Below, in pieces: positions 52,892 through 64,000 of a stretch of DNA of 64,000 nt. Each line of letters opens with the position of its first letter. Within the stretch, counting starts at the first letter, position 1. A program made the position numbers and the translations under genes. The stretch spans positions 186,001 through 250,000 of the forward strand of contig NZ_JALHAP010000075.1 of assembly GCF_025215095.1 (NCBI RefSeq). Reading direction: 5' to 3'. The notes below the pieces were generated by a model. The model worked only from the letters and a program-made list of their open reading frames with translations, was not told where the DNA came from and searched no databases. Source of the DNA: Dryocola boscaweniae. GTDB lineage: Bacteria > Pseudomonadota > Gammaproteobacteria > Enterobacterales > Enterobacteriaceae.

Positions 52892-53407
52892 TTAAATCAG
52901 ACCAATCGGCCAGTGGTGTCCAATCAGGTAGATTATCCCTGCTGAAAGCACGCCTGCGACGATATCATCGATCATGATCCCCATACCGCCGTGCACGTTG
53001 CGGTCAAACCAGCGGATTGGCCACGGTTTCCACATATCGAGGATACGGAAGATCACAAATCCGGCGGCAACCCAACGCCAGTCGTTAGTCGGCAAGGCCA
53101 TCAGCGTTATCCACATGCCGATGAATTCGTCCCACACGATGCTGCCGTGGTCATGAACACCCATGTCGCGCGCCGTTTGATGGCACAAATAAACGCCGAT
53201 ACAGATTCCCAGCATCACCACCAGCGAATAAAGCTGCCACGGCAGGAATGTCATCAGATACCAGAACGGGATCGCGGCGAGCGACCCCATGGTGCCGGGT
53301 ATAATCGGGCTTAATCCGCTACCGAACCCGGTAGCCAACAAATGCCAGGGATTGAGCAAGTTCAGGCGGCTTTTTGCCACATCTTTAGTGCGACGCAAAG
53401 TGGTCAT
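52892..53407 (-). CDS. pgpA: Phosphatidylglycerophosphatase A
   Basis: Inner-membrane phosphatase of 171 residues that makes phosphatidylglycerol from its phosphate. The conserved acidic motifs [13 protein letters not shown] and [13 protein letters not shown] and GGMGIMIDD are present, with three or four membrane helices. It overlaps thiL by 23 bases. Confidence 0.95.
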   Translation of the reverse strand: MTTLRRTKDVAKSRLNLLNPWHLLATGFGSGLSPIIPGTMGSLAAIPFWYLMTFLPWQLYSLVVMLGICIGVYLCHQTARDMGVHDHGSIVWDEFIGMWITLMALPTNDWRWVAAGFVIFRILDMWKPWPIRWFDRNVHGGMGIMIDDIVAGVLSAGIIYLIGHHWPIGLI

Positions 53408-54362
53408 ATCCTTTTAAATCCACGGTGACAGGTTTGCCGTCTTCAAAGAAATGAAGCCCTTCTGAAGCTGGTCCAACCTGGCCGATACAGGTAAACGGCA
53501 CGCCCAGATTGCCAATAGCGACATCCAGCGCGCCGCGATTCAGTTCAGGAACCGTAAAGCACAGCTCATAATCTTCGCCGCCGGAAAGCGCCCAGCGCAG
53601 AGCCTGTTCGGGGTCAACGTTATCGCGCACCGCATCTGAATATGGCAACCAGTCGAGCATTATCCTTGCACCGCAATCGCTGGCTTTGAGGATATGGCCG
53701 AGATCGGAAATCAAGCCGTCGGAAAGATCGATTGCGCTGCTCGCCAGATCTCGCAGGGCCTGGCCGTGCAGCACGCGAGGTTTTGGCCGCAGATGGCGTT
53801 TCACCAGATAATCCGCCTGCTGAGGATTTTCCACATCCAGACGATCCTGCAGGATCGCCAGACCAGCGGCGCTGTCGCCAGGCGTTCCGGTGATGTAAAT
53901 CCAGTCGCCGGCACGGGCGCCGCTACGCTTAAGCGCGCGCCCTGCCGGCACCAGACCGTGAATACCCAGCGTCATCGCAAGCGGGCCACGAGTGGTATCG
54001 CCGCCAATTAACTGCATATCGTAGTAATCAAGCTGTTCAAACAGGCTGTCGCTAAAGGCTTCAAGCCAGGATTCATCAACTTCAGGGAGGGTAATGGCCA
54101 GGGTTAACCAGGCAGGATCGGCGCCCATAGCGGCCAAATCGCTTAAGTTAACAGCCAGCGCTTTGTAGCCCAGATCGCGCGGACTGATGTCCGGCAGGAA
54201 GTGAATACCCGAGACAAGCGTATCGGTGCTAATCGCCAGCAACTGCTTTTCCGCTACGCTCAGCAATGCACAATCGTCGCCAATACCGGTTTCAACATCA
54301 CGACGGGTACTTCTTACGCGATCAAAATAACGGGCAATCAGGGAAAACTCACCGCATGCCAT
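53385..54362 (-). CDS. thiL: Thiamine-monophosphate kinase
   Basis: ATP-dependent kinase of 325 residues converting thiamine phosphate to thiamine diphosphate. Metal- and substrate-binding segments [11 protein letters not shown] and [10 protein letters not shown] and GGDTTRG and [10 protein letters not shown] are intact. Upstream of pgpA in one transcription unit with nusB further up; a 131-base gap without a gene separates it from nusB. Confidence 0.96.
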   Translation of the reverse strand: MACGEFSLIARYFDRVRSTRRDVETGIGDDCALLSVAEKQLLAISTDTLVSGIHFLPDISPRDLGYKALAVNLSDLAAMGADPAWLTLAITLPEVDESWLEAFSDSLFEQLDYYDMQLIGGDTTRGPLAMTLGIHGLVPAGRALKRSGARAGDWIYITGTPGDSAAGLAILQDRLDVENPQQADYLVKRHLRPKPRVLHGQALRDLASSAIDLSDGLISDLGHILKASDCGARIMLDWLPYSDAVRDNVDPEQALRWALSGGEDYELCFTVPELNRGALDVAIGNLGVPFTCIGQVGPASEGLHFFEDGKPVTVDLKGYDHFASH

Positions 54363-54493
54363 GCGTTATGCCTCTGAAAGATATAAAAAAGAAGGCCGGA
54401 TATCCAACACCTTTCGACTACCAGGACTAAAGCGCTAATCGCGTTTAGACCCGGAACTCAAATGCTAGTGAATATTAACCGGCCTGATGGAGA

Positions 54494-54913
54494 TTATTTT
54501 CTGTGGGGACGGATTTCAGGTGCGGCTTTATCAAGCACACCGTTGACGAATTTATGGCTGTCTTCGGCACCAAAGGTTTTCGCCAGTTCGATGGCTTCGT
54601 TAATTGCCACTTTGTACGGCACGTCATCACGTTTTGACAACTCAAACAGCGCGATGCGCAGTACCGCTTTTTCTACCTGGCCCAGCTCTTCAAGCTGGCG
54701 TGACAGGTAAGGCTTCATCAGCCCATCCAGATACGCGCTGTTAGTAGCCACCCCGCTCAGCAGTTCGCGGAAATAGTTAACGTCAACGTCTTTGACGTCT
54801 TGTTCCGCCAGGAACTGGTATTCGACATCAGAGATGTCGTTGCGAGATAACTGCCAGGAGTAAAGCGCCTGAACGGCACACTCACGGGCACGGCGACGAG
54901 CAGCAGGTTTCAC
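54494..54913 (-). CDS. nusB: Transcription antitermination factor NusB
   Basis: All-helical RNA-binding protein of 139 residues that with S10 binds boxA of rRNA leaders. The Arg-rich N-terminus ([18 protein letters not shown]) and the [16 protein letters not shown] motif match. It starts with GTG, as in E. coli. Confidence 0.96.
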   Translation of the reverse strand: MKPAARRRARECAVQALYSWQLSRNDISDVEYQFLAEQDVKDVDVNYFRELLSGVATNSAYLDGLMKPYLSRQLEELGQVEKAVLRIALFELSKRDDVPYKVAINEAIELAKTFGAEDSHKFVNGVLDKAAPEIRPHRK

Positions 54914-54933
54914 AGATTTCCCCTTACAAAAAA

Positions 54934-55404
54934 TCAGGCCTTGATGGCTTTCAATACATTAATCATTTCAAGCGCGGTCAGTGCGGCTTCCGCACCTTTG
55001 TTACCGGCTTTTGTGCCAGCGCGTTCGATGGCTTGTTCAATACTTTCGGTGGTCAGCACGCCGAAGGCGACCGGAATCCCCGTTTCCTGAGCGACATGAG
55101 CCAGGCCGTTGCTGGCGCCGCCGGCAACGTATTCAAAGTGGGCAGTGCCACCGCGAATAACCGTACCCAGCGCGATCACCGCGTCATAACGTTTGGTTTT
55201 CGCCAGTGCGTCTGCGGCCAACGGCAGCTCGTAAGCACCCGGCACCCAGACAACGGTGATGTTTTCGTCTTTGACCTGGCCGATACGTTTCAGGGCGTCG
55301 ATAGCACCTTCCAGCAGGCTGTCATTGATGAAGTTGTTAAAACGCGCGATGGTGATGGCGACGCGAGCGTCTGGAGTAGCAACGGCTGCTTCAATAATGT
55401 TCAT
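54934..55404 (-). CDS. ribH: 6,7-dimethyl-8-ribityllumazine synthase
   Basis: Lumazine synthase of 156 residues (called ribE in E. coli K-12), forming icosahedral capsids; makes the direct precursor of riboflavin. Motifs [24 protein letters not shown] and [15 protein letters not shown] are present. It sits between ribD and nusB, 20 bases from nusB. Confidence 0.97.
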   Translation of the reverse strand: MNIIEAAVATPDARVAITIARFNNFINDSLLEGAIDALKRIGQVKDENITVVWVPGAYELPLAADALAKTKRYDAVIALGTVIRGGTAHFEYVAGGASNGLAHVAQETGIPVAFGVLTTESIEQAIERAGTKAGNKGAEAALTALEMINVLKAIKA

Positions 55405-55489
55405 AATCTTCCTTTACGGGTTCTGTTTAGCCCCGCAGGGGGGCGGATTTTATCATAATCTTTTGGCGACTGCTTACGTTTTGACTGTC

Positions 55490-56599
55490 CTAATAACGGG
55501 GCGTCAAATGCAGGCACAAATCCGGGCCGACGTGGCGAACTTCGCTAAACGTAAACTCAGGCGCATCGGCTAATTTATCGAGGCCCGGCAACTGGCACAG
55601 CCCTCGCGCATCATTTCCTAAAAGCTTAGGAGCAACATAGACAATCAGTTCATCAACAAGACCTGCCTGAAGCAACGCGCCGCCCAAAGTTGCGCCCGCC
55701 TCCACCCACACCGAGTTAACCTGGCGTTTGCCAAGCAGCATCATCATTACCACCAGATCCAGATGGCCGTTGTGCTGCGGCACAATAAACTGCTCAACGC
55801 CTTCCGGCCAGGCCTGTTCGTCCGCCGCGCAGCGCGCAAGCCAGGTTTCACCGGGCTGGGAGATGATTTTGTGCCGGGGCGTCACGCGGTTTTGGCTGTC
55901 GATAATAATGCGCGTTGGCTGGCGTAAATTCTCTTCGGTGTAAACAACCTGCGTCGCCTCGCCCAGTTCATTCCAGCGCACTGTCAGCGAAGGATCGTCC
56001 GCCAGCACGGTGGCGCTACTGCTCAGAATAGCGGCGCTCTGCGCACGCAGGCGCTGCACGTCACGGCGGGATTCAGGGGAAGTAATCCACTGACTTTCTC
56101 CGCTCGCCATCGCCGTGCGGCCATCCAGCGAGGCGCCCAGCTTTAACTGAATATAAGGAAATCCCGTGCGCATGCGCTTGAGGAACCCCCGGTTGAGAGC
56201 TTCCGCTTCGCCCATCATCAGTCCGTGGCTGACATCAACACCCGCCTGCTGCAAGCGGTACAATCCACGCCCGGCAACTTGCGGATTCGGGTCCTGCATG
56301 GCCGCCACCATTCGCGTTACGCCCGCAGCAATCAGCGCATCGCAGCATGGCGGCGTGCGGCCGTGATGACTGCAAGGTTCGAGCGTCACGTAAGCCGTAG
56401 CTCCTCGAGCCTTTTCACCCGCCATACGTAATGCATGCACTTCCGCGTGCGGCTCGCCTGCGCGAAAATGAAAACCTTCACCAACTATCTTGCCGTCTTT
56501 GGCGATCACGCAGCCAACGTTTGGATTCGGCATGGTGGTAAAACGGCCGCGCTTTGCCAGTTGCAGGGCGCGCGCCATAAATTTTTCGTCAAGCGACAT
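55490..56599 (-). CDS. ribD: Bifunctional riboflavin deaminase/reductase RibD
   Basis: Two-domain protein of 369 residues. The N-terminal deaminase has the zinc motif HAEVHALRMAG and PCSHHGRTPPC; the C-terminal reductase has the NADPH region WVEAGATLGGALLQAGLVDE. ATG 56599 lies behind GGACTAG, four bases after the nrdR stop; the longer frame to 56674 runs inside nrdR. Confidence 0.94.
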   Translation of the reverse strand: MSLDEKFMARALQLAKRGRFTTMPNPNVGCVIAKDGKIVGEGFHFRAGEPHAEVHALRMAGEKARGATAYVTLEPCSHHGRTPPCCDALIAAGVTRMVAAMQDPNPQVAGRGLYRLQQAGVDVSHGLMMGEAEALNRGFLKRMRTGFPYIQLKLGASLDGRTAMASGESQWITSPESRRDVQRLRAQSAAILSSSATVLADDPSLTVRWNELGEATQVVYTEENLRQPTRIIIDSQNRVTPRHKIISQPGETWLARCAADEQAWPEGVEQFIVPQHNGHLDLVVMMMLLGKRQVNSVWVEAGATLGGALLQAGLVDELIVYVAPKLLGNDARGLCQLPGLDKLADAPEFTFSEVRHVGPDLCLHLTPRY

Positions 56600-56603
56600 C
56601 AGG

Positions 56604-57077
<474 letters not shown>

Positions 57078-57205
57078 TTAGACAATAGTTTACCGCGAAG
57101 TCGCAGGAGTACAAAGGCAGCGCTCTGTCACATCGCTGAAATATGACTTTTTATCGGCAAACAGCTACGCTTACATCAGCAATAACGATTAAGGAATTAT
57201 AAGCC

Positions 57206-57745
57206 ATGACAAAGACTTACTTAAGATTTCTCCTGGTTGGCAGCCTGATAAGCCTGTCCGCTTGCGCTCAGCAAAGCGAAGTGCGCCAGATGCGCCAGGA
57301 AGTGGGTTCATTAAATCAGCAGATGACGAAGCTTGGCGATCAGAGCATAAAGCTTACACAGCAAAATTCGCTGAACGCGAAATCCACTACCGGCGTTTAT
57401 CTGCTGCCGGGCTCCAATACACCGGCCCGCCTGAACAGCCAGATTGGCAATCTGCAAATGTCGTTGAGCAATGTAGCTGCGGAAGCAAACGGCACACGCG
57501 CAACGCTTACCATCAAAGGAGAATCCAACGATCCTCTACCGGCATTTACCGGCGAAATTGCATGGGGACAGTTTCAGGGCACTACGGATAACTACCAGGA
57601 GGTGAATGTCCAGACGCAACGGATTGAGGCTCCGGCAAGTGTACTGGCGCCAAGCGATGTGACCATCCCGCTGCGTCTGCCGGGGATTACGCCTGACCAG
57701 TTAGGGTTCGTGCGTATTCACGATATCCAGCCGAACGTGCCGTAG
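57206..57745 (+). CDS. yajI: YajI, DUF3251 lipoprotein
   Basis: Lipoprotein of 179 residues with lipobox LSAC after a short signal peptide (TYLRFLLVGSLIS) and a short coiled-coil-like segment (EVRQMRQEVGSLNQQM). It has the length and location of E. coli YajI. Function unknown. Divergent from nrdR, with a ribosome site AAGGAAT. Confidence 0.88.
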   Translation: MTKTYLRFLLVGSLISLSACAQQSEVRQMRQEVGSLNQQMTKLGDQSIKLTQQNSLNAKSTTGVYLLPGSNTPARLNSQIGNLQMSLSNVAAEANGTRATLTIKGESNDPLPAFTGEIAWGQFQGTTDNYQEVNVQTQRIEAPASVLAPSDVTIPLRLPGITPDQLGFVRIHDIQPNVP

Positions 57746-57758
57746 GATTGATAAACTA

Positions 57759-57829
57759 AGCGCCATCCACCGCTTGCTGGCAACAGACTCGGCGGATGGC
57801 AGTTGGCGCAGGCTTATCCGCCCTATAAA
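57759..57829. repeat. REP-like repeat between yajI and tsx
   Basis: GCGCCATCCACCGCTTGCTGG and GGCGGATGGC...GGCTTATCCGCCC arms. The only copy of the family here that lies between tandem rather than convergent genes. Confidence 0.75.
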
Positions 57830-58009
57830 TGCATCCGGAAATATATATCCTGACACACCTTCCCGCACAACTTGCCAAACAATTTGTCATTAGCTTTCCC
57901 GATGCCACTGCGTGATATCCATCACATTTACTTGTAACACTCAGACACTCATTTGCTTAATTTTCCGTGGCAGGTACAATCACGCCGTTTTTAATGTATG
58001 CAAACGTGA

Positions 58010-58079
58010 ACGCAATCGATTACGTGTGTGACGATAATGTGAAATGAAACATATTTTTGTGAGCAGGGATTTCTATAAT
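58010..58079 (+). promoter_or_regulatory. tsx promoter region with PurR-like box and CRP-like half site
   Basis: ACGCAATCGATTACGT (58010-58025) resembles the PurR operator (ACGCAAACGTTTNCNT). TGTGA (58038-58042) with ACATA six bases later resembles a CRP site, centred about 41 bases before the start predicted from TATAAT (58074-58079). E. coli tsx is known to answer to CRP/CytR and PurR. The rest of the 430-base gap holds a REP-like repeat and no gene. Confidence 0.55.
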
Positions 58080-58176
58080 AGGCGCGCCGATTAAAAACCA
58101 GGTGAATGGTTGATGGCTTCAGGTGGCGACTCACCTCCTCCCCTCACGGGAATCATGTAAAACAGTGGCAAAAAAT

Positions 58177-59061
58177 ATGAAAAAAATTATTCTGGCGGCC
58201 GGCACCGTTCTGGCACTTTCAAGCTCTTTCTCCGCAACCGCGGAAGAAACTAAAAACAGCGAATATATCTCTGACTGGTGGCACCAGAGCGTAAACGTGG
58301 TAGGCAGCTATCACACTCGCTTCGGGCCGCAAATCCGTAACGATACCTATCTGGAATATGAAGCTTTCGCCAAAAAAGACTGGTTTGATTTCTACGGCTA
58401 CATGGATGCCCCAGTATTCTTCGGCGGCAACAGCACGGCAAAAGGTATCTGGAACCACGGTTCTCCGCTGTTTATGGAAATTGAGCCGCGTTTCTCTATT
58501 GATAAGCTGACCGGCGCCGACCTGAGCTTCGGTCCGTTTAAAGAATGGTACGTTGCTAACAACTACATTTACGACATGGGTCGTAATAAAGATGGCCGTC
58601 AGAGCACCTGGTACATGGGTCTGGGTACCGACATCGACACCGGTCTGCCAATGAGCCTGTCCATGAACGTGTACGCTAAGTACCAGTGGCAGAACTACGG
58701 CGCATCCAACGAGAATGAGTGGGACGGCTATCGCTTTAAAGTGAAATACTTTGTGCCTATTACTTCCCTGTGGGGCGGCAACCTGAGCTACATCGGCTTC
58801 ACCAACTTTGACTGGGGTTCAGATCTGGGCGATGACAACTTCTACGACAATAACGGTCGTCATGCTCGCACCAGCGACTCTATCGCATCAAGCCACATCC
58901 TTGCGCTGAACTACGATCACTGGCACTACTCTGTGGTGGCTCGTTACTGGCACAACGGCGGTCAGTGGAACGATGACGCAAGCCTGAACTTCGGCAGCGG
59001 CGACTTTAGCGTGCGTTCTACCGGCTGGGGTGGCTACCTGGTGGTTGGTTACAACTTCTAA
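58177..59061 (+). CDS. tsx: Nucleoside-specific channel-forming protein Tsx
   Basis: Outer-membrane 12-stranded nucleoside channel of 294 residues with an N-terminal signal peptide ([18 protein letters not shown]). It matches E. coli Tsx over its length ([43 protein letters not shown]), including the C-terminal Phe needed for barrel assembly. The loop [15 protein letters not shown] differs most, as expected of a phage- and colicin-exposed loop. ATG 58177 is the family start; the longer frame to 58123 is not supported. Confidence 0.96.
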   Translation: MKKIILAAGTVLALSSSFSATAEETKNSEYISDWWHQSVNVVGSYHTRFGPQIRNDTYLEYEAFAKKDWFDFYGYMDAPVFFGGNSTAKGIWNHGSPLFMEIEPRFSIDKLTGADLSFGPFKEWYVANNYIYDMGRNKDGRQSTWYMGLGTDIDTGLPMSLSMNVYAKYQWQNYGASNENEWDGYRFKVKYFVPITSLWGGNLSYIGFTNFDWGSDLGDDNFYDNNGRHARTSDSIASSHILALNYDHWHYSVVARYWHNGGQWNDDASLNFGSGDFSVRSTGWGGYLVVGYNF

Positions 59062-59076
59062 GATTTACCAGCTTGT

Positions 59077-59149
59077 CGGGTGGCGCTACGCTTACCCGAC
59101 CTACAAAACCCGAGTTTGTAGGGTGGATAAGCAATTGCGCCATCCGCCG
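59077..59149. repeat. REP-like repeat after tsx
   Basis: CGGGTGGCGCTACGCTTACCCG and TGTAGGGTGGATAAGC arms, directly after tsx. E. coli carries yajD in this gap; here no trace of it was seen. Confidence 0.82.
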
Positions 59150-59162
59150 TGACCCAGCCTCA

Positions 59163-59188
59163 AACCAGCTTAATAGCTGGTTTTTTTT
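59163..59188 (+). terminator. Terminator of tsx
   Basis: AACCAGCT, loop TAAT, AGCTGGTT then TTTTTT. About 100 bases past the stop, beyond the REP-like repeat. Confidence 0.88.
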
Positions 59189-59217
59189 CGCCTATTTCCA
59201 GATTGCTGACGAAAAAA

Positions 59218-59240
59218 AACCGCAGCACCAGGCTGCGGTT
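59218..59240 (-). terminator. Terminator of secF
   Basis: On the minus strand AACCGCAGC, loop CTGGT, GCTGCGGTT and a T-run. About 28 bases beyond the secF stop. Confidence 0.88.
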
Positions 59241-59267
59241 TTAGCATTCAGCGAAATCGTTAAACGA

Positions 59268-60239
59268 TCACGGCAGAATGGACGGCTGGTCCGCGCCTTC
59301 TTTCTCTACTTTCTGCTGCAGCATGTGCTCGCGCTTCATGCCCAGTTTCAGCGCCAGTGCGGACGCCACGTAGATGGAAGATGCTGTACCGATGGAAACA
59401 CCGATAAGCATGGTCAGGGAGAAGCCTTTGAGCATCGCACCACCGAACAGATACAGCATCAGGATAACCACTAAAGTGGTACCGGATGTGATCAAAGTCC
59501 TGTGCAGCGTCTGGGTTAACGACACGTTGAAGATTTCGTAAGGCGTTCCGCGACGGATTTTGCGGAAGTTTTCACGAATACGGTCAGATACCACGATGCT
59601 GTCGTTAAGCGAGTAGCCGATGACCGACATCAAAGAGGCGACAATGGTTAAGTCGACTTCAATATGGAACAGCGATAACACGCCCATGGTGATGATGACA
59701 TCGTGCGCAAGCGAGATAACCACACCGGCCGCCAGACGCCACTCGAAGCGGAAACCGACATACACCAGAATGGAAATCAGCGCCACCAGCAGCGCCATCG
59801 CACCGTTCTGCGCAAGATCCGCACCTACGCTTGGCCCCACGAACTCAATGCGTTTTACCGCAGCGTTCTGGCTGGTCGCATCGTTAATCACGCTAACGAC
59901 TTTGCTCCCCAACACCTGGCCGCCTGTATCGCTCTGAGCAGGAGGCATGCGCACCATAATGTCACGGCTGCTGCCGAAGTTCTGCACCAGCGGCTCAGCA
60001 AAGCCCGCTTTTTCCAGCGCTTCACGCATCTGATCCAGGTCGGCTGGTTTTTCCAGCGAGATTTCGATGACCGTGCCGCCGGTAAAGTCCAGACCCCAGT
60101 TGAACCCCTTCACACCGATAACGATGACTGAAAGGATCAGCAACAGGCCGGAAATGCCGAAAGCCCAGTAATCCCAGCGCATAAAGTCATAGACTCTACG
60201 CCCGTGGTTTAATTGTTCAACAGTATATTCCTGTGCCAC
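59268..60239 (-). CDS. secF: Protein translocase subunit SecF
   Basis: Membrane protein of 323 residues with six helices and a periplasmic P1-type domain; with SecD it uses the proton gradient to aid protein export. Conserved GLDFTGGT and [20 protein letters not shown]. It begins with GTG 60239 ([10 protein letters not shown]), ten bases after secD. Confidence 0.96.
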   Translation of the reverse strand: MAQEYTVEQLNHGRRVYDFMRWDYWAFGISGLLLILSVIVIGVKGFNWGLDFTGGTVIEISLEKPADLDQMREALEKAGFAEPLVQNFGSSRDIMVRMPPAQSDTGGQVLGSKVVSVINDATSQNAAVKRIEFVGPSVGADLAQNGAMALLVALISILVYVGFRFEWRLAAGVVISLAHDVIITMGVLSLFHIEVDLTIVASLMSVIGYSLNDSIVVSDRIRENFRKIRRGTPYEIFNVSLTQTLHRTLITSGTTLVVILMLYLFGGAMLKGFSLTMLIGVSIGTASSIYVASALALKLGMKREHMLQQKVEKEGADQPSILP

Positions 60240-60249
60240 AACGCACTCC

Positions 60250-62097
60250 TCAGATAGACAGCTTGTTGATGCGTTTGCCGCCGTACAACAGGTTTACGAT
60301 GGCACGGGTACCGACGATTGCGGTAAACATGGACGTCGCCACACCAATACCGGTTGTGATCGCAAAGCCTTTAATTGCCCCGGTGCCAACGGCATACAGG
60401 ATGATGACCTTGATAAGCGTCGTGATGTTGGCATCAAAAATAGAGCTGAACGCGCCCTGATAGCCTTCGTGGATTGCCTGCTGTACCGAACGACCGTTAC
60501 TAAGTTCTTCCTTAATACGTTCGTTTATCAGTACGTTAGCATCCACCGCTACGGCAAGGGTTAACACAATACCCGCAATACCCGGCATGGTTAACGTCGC
60601 TCCCGGCAGCAGGGACATAATCCCGACTATCAGTACCAGGTTAACAAGCAGCGCCGAGGTCGCAATCAGGCCAAACTTCTTATAGAAGAAGAGCATAAAG
60701 ATGATTGAAACCGCCAGGCCCGCCAGACAAGCTTCCAGACCCTGCTTGATGTTTTCCATACCCAGGGTTGGGCCGATGGTACGTTCTTCAACAATCTGAA
60801 TTGGCGCAATCAAGGCACCGGCACGCAGCAGCAAAGAGAGCTGACGAGCTTCGTTCGGGTTGTTGATGCCGGTGATACGGAAGCTGTTGCCCAGACGCGA
60901 CTGAATGTTCGCCACGTTGATAACTTCTTCTTCCTTCACCAGAACCGCACGGCCGGTCGAGTCTTTCTTACCGCTGTCTTTGTACTCCACAAACAGGGTC
61001 GCCATCGGCTTGCCGATGTTGTCCTTGGTGAAGTTAGACATGATGTTACCGCCGGCGCCGTCGAGGGAAATATTAACCTGCGGCTGGTTGTACTCATCGG
61101 TGCTTGAAGTGGAATCGGTGATATGGTCGCCGGTGAGGATCACGCGCTTGTACATGACAATCGGCTGACCTTCACGGGTTTGTTTCACTTCAGAATCACC
61201 CGGCACACGGCCTGACGCTGCAGCCGACTGATCGACGTTGGTATTAACCAGGCGGAATTCCAGCGTAGCAGTCGCGCCGAGGATTTCCTTCGCACGGGCT
61301 GTATCCTGAATACCCGGCAGCTCAACCACGATACGATCGGCGCCCTGCCGCTGCACCAGAGGCTCAGCAACGCCTAGCTGGTTAACACGGTTACGCAGAA
61401 TGTTGATGTTCTGCTGAACGGCGTATTCACGCGCTTCACTCAGGCGTGCATCCGACATTACAGCGCGCAGCACATTGCTGCCCTGGTTTGAGAAGACCAG
61501 ATCGCGGTGACGCGGAGCTAAGTAAGCGGAAGCCGCATCGCGGGCAGCGCTGTCACGAAAGACAACGTCGACACCATAGTTATCGGCTTTACGCACGTTG
61601 GTGTAAGCAATGCTTTTTTCACGCAGATCGCTGCGCAGGCCTTCAGTGGTTTGTTCCTGCAGCTTGCTCAGCGCGGTGTCCATGTCGACTTCCATCAGGA
61701 AGTGAACGCCGCCACGCAGGTCAAGACCGAGTTTCATCGGCTCAGCGGAGAGGGCGGACAGCCAGCGTGGCGTTGCCGGAGCAAGGTTAAGCGCAACGAC
61801 GTATTTGTCGCCCAACACGCTCATCAGCGCTTCACGGGCGCGCAACTGCGTATCCGTGGAGTCAAAGCGTACAAGAATCGCACCCTCGGATAGAGCCACA
61901 GACTTAGCGGTAATTTTTTCTTCTTTTAAGGTGTTCTGGACCTGGATCAGCGTTTGCTCACTGGCGGCGACACCGCGCGCGCCAGTTAACTGAACTGCCG
62001 GATCCTCACCATACAGGTTGGGAAGTGCGTATAGCAGGCCGACGATAATCACGACGACCAGCATGATGTACTTCCACAAAGGATAACGGTTTAACAC
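60250..62097 (-). CDS. secD: Protein translocase subunit SecD
   Basis: Membrane protein of 615 residues with six helices and a large periplasmic region (P1/P4 domains). Signatures [15 protein letters not shown] and [15 protein letters not shown] (the proton-path Asp and Arg) are present. GTG start at 62097 ([10 protein letters not shown]). Part of yajC-secD-secF. Confidence 0.97.
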   Translation of the reverse strand: MLNRYPLWKYIMLVVVIIVGLLYALPNLYGEDPAVQLTGARGVAASEQTLIQVQNTLKEEKITAKSVALSEGAILVRFDSTDTQLRAREALMSVLGDKYVVALNLAPATPRWLSALSAEPMKLGLDLRGGVHFLMEVDMDTALSKLQEQTTEGLRSDLREKSIAYTNVRKADNYGVDVVFRDSAARDAASAYLAPRHRDLVFSNQGSNVLRAVMSDARLSEAREYAVQQNINILRNRVNQLGVAEPLVQRQGADRIVVELPGIQDTARAKEILGATATLEFRLVNTNVDQSAAASGRVPGDSEVKQTREGQPIVMYKRVILTGDHITDSTSSTDEYNQPQVNISLDGAGGNIMSNFTKDNIGKPMATLFVEYKDSGKKDSTGRAVLVKEEEVINVANIQSRLGNSFRITGINNPNEARQLSLLLRAGALIAPIQIVEERTIGPTLGMENIKQGLEACLAGLAVSIIFMLFFYKKFGLIATSALLVNLVLIVGIMSLLPGATLTMPGIAGIVLTLAVAVDANVLINERIKEELSNGRSVQQAIHEGYQGAFSSIFDANITTLIKVIILYAVGTGAIKGFAITTGIGVATSMFTAIVGTRAIVNLLYGGKRINKLSI

Positions 62098-62123
62098 GGT
62101 AGTTCCCTTAGGGAAAACGAAAA

Positions 62124-62456
62124 TTACAGCGCCTTCATGGTGCCTTTCGGCAGAACGGCAGCTACGAAATCACGCTTGATAACCACTTCATTGGTTTCGT
62201 TCAGCGCGATAGAAATGTAGCCAGTATCAGCAACTTTCACTACGCGCCCTACCAGACCGCCGGTCGTCAGCACTTCATCGCCTTTTGCGATGGAGTCCAT
62301 CAGTTTCTTGTGCTCTTTAGTGCGTTTTTGCTGTGGACGCAGGATCATGAAATAGAAAATCAGACCAAAGACCACCAACATCAGAATCAAAGAGTACGGG
62401 CTACCCTGCGCTGGAGCACCTGTTGCCGCTACCGCATCAGAAATGAAAAAGCTCAT
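62124..62456 (-). CDS. yajC: YajC, Sec translocon accessory protein
   Basis: Single-helix inner-membrane protein of 110 residues associated with SecDF. The membrane segment is [19 protein letters not shown] followed by the basic motif [11 protein letters not shown]. It lies between tgt and secD. Confidence 0.96.
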   Translation of the reverse strand: MSFFISDAVAATGAPAQGSPYSLILMLVVFGLIFYFMILRPQQKRTKEHKKLMDSIAKGDEVLTTGGLVGRVVKVADTGYISIALNETNEVVIKRDFVAAVLPKGTMKAL

Positions 62457-62477
62457 TAAAATTCCCTCATTATTAAA

Positions 62478-63638
<1,161 letters not shown>

Positions 63639-63644
63639 TTAAGA

Positions 63645-63672
63645 CAAAAACGCCGTCGGGTTATCCGGCGGC
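63645..63672 (-). terminator. Terminator-like hairpin between queA and tgt
   Basis: On the minus strand GCCGCCGG and CCGACGGC form an eight-base stem with one mismatch and loop ATAAC, followed by GTTTTTG. It would partly end queA transcription before tgt. Confidence 0.6.
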
Positions 63673-63685
63673 GCGCAATAAGGGG

Positions 63686-64000
63686 TTAAGCGCCAGGGCG
63701 CTCATTAATCGCCTGCGGATTGTACGTGATGTACATCGCATCGCCGTAACTAAAAAATCGATATTCAGCATTTACAGCCGCTTCATAGGCCCGCATGGTG
63801 TGTTTATAACCGGCAAAAGCGGAAACCAGCATAATCAGCGTTGACTCAGGCAGATGGAAGTTGGTCACCAGCGCATCGATAACTTTGTATTGATAGCCCG
63901 GGTAGATAAAGATTTGCGTGTCGCCAAAAAACGGCTCAATCAGGTCATTCCTGGCAGCCTGGGCTGCGCTTTCGAGAGAGCGAACGGACGTGGTGCCAAC
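63686..64000 (-). CDS. queA: S-adenosylmethionine:tRNA ribosyltransferase-isomerase QueA (C-terminus only)
   Basis: The last 104 codons of QueA; the N-terminal part lies beyond base 64000. QueA makes epoxyqueuosine from preQ1-modified tRNA using the ribosyl group of SAM. The visible sequence begins [16 protein letters not shown] and includes FYPGY-like [29 protein letters not shown] and the end [13 protein letters not shown] [16 protein letters not shown]. It lies immediately upstream of tgt in the queuosine operon. Confidence 0.93.
   Translation of the reverse strand, partial: VGTTSVRSLESAAQAARNDLIEPFFGDTQIFIYPGYQYKVIDALVTNFHLPESTLIMLVSAFAGYKHTMRAYEAAVNAEYRFFSYGDAMYITYNPQAINERPGA

Overview
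The window is a chromosomal segment of a gamma-proteobacterium of the family Enterobacteriaceae, related to but not Escherichia coli. Most proteins can be matched by eye to E. coli K-12 families at nearly full length, and the gene order from queA to ffs follows the E. coli block queA-tgt-yajC-secDF-tsx-yajI-nrdR-ribD-ribH-nusB-thiL-pgpA-yajO-dxs-ispA-xseB-thiI-yajL-panE-yajQ-yajR-cyoEDCBA-ampG-yajG-bolA-tig-clpPX-lon-hupB-ppiD-ybaV-fadM-queC-ybaE-cof-decR-mdlAB-glnK-amtB-tesB-ybaY-atl-ffs. Differences from K-12 are a cdsH-type cysteine desulfhydrase gene facing decR (as in Salmonella and Klebsiella relatives), no yajD between tsx and secF, norRVW next to ybaA, and an accessory stretch between ybaA and ffs. 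The genus cannot be fixed from the sequence alone.

Layout. 1-4042: nitric oxide detoxification (norR, cut by the window edge, and divergent norVW) with three NorR sites and a sigma-54 promoter. 4175-11784: accessory stretch with ybaA, a double-GNAT acetyltransferase, a divergent yczE/yczR (membrane protein / MocR regulator) pair, an AT-rich stretch of decayed gene fragments, then an intact type III alkylsulfatase and an outer-membrane barrel protein. 11785-25831: ffs (4.5S RNA), atl, ybaY, tesB, amtB-glnK under NtrC/sigma-54, mdlAB exporter, decR/cdsH, cof, ybaE, queC, fadM, ybaV. 25982-37999: protein quality control (ppiD, hupB, lon, clpX, clpP, tig) with sigma-32 promoters at lon and clpP, then bolA, yajG and ampG. 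38498-43285: the cytochrome bo3 oxidase operon cyoABCDE. 43433-57745: yajR, yajQ, panE-yajL, thiI, the isoprenoid operon xseB-ispA-dxs-yajO, thiL-pgpA, and nrdR-ribD-ribH-nusB. 58177-64000: tsx, and secF-secD-yajC-tgt-queA (queA is cut by the window edge).

The most unusual part is 7652-11784. It holds an internally deleted, amber-interrupted relic of an alkylsulfatase gene, a short relic of the outer-membrane protein gene fused out of frame to a fragment of a MocR-type gene, and, on the far side of the intact sulfatase/outer-membrane pair, short sequences that look like the continuation of that same MocR gene. This suggests that the sulfatase pair was inserted into, or recombined through, an older copy of the neighbouring genes. 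The rest is ordinary core genome. No mobile-element genes, CRISPR arrays, tRNAs or rRNAs were seen. Dispersed repeats are one ERIC element and six copies of a REP-like palindromic family, five of which sit where convergent genes meet.
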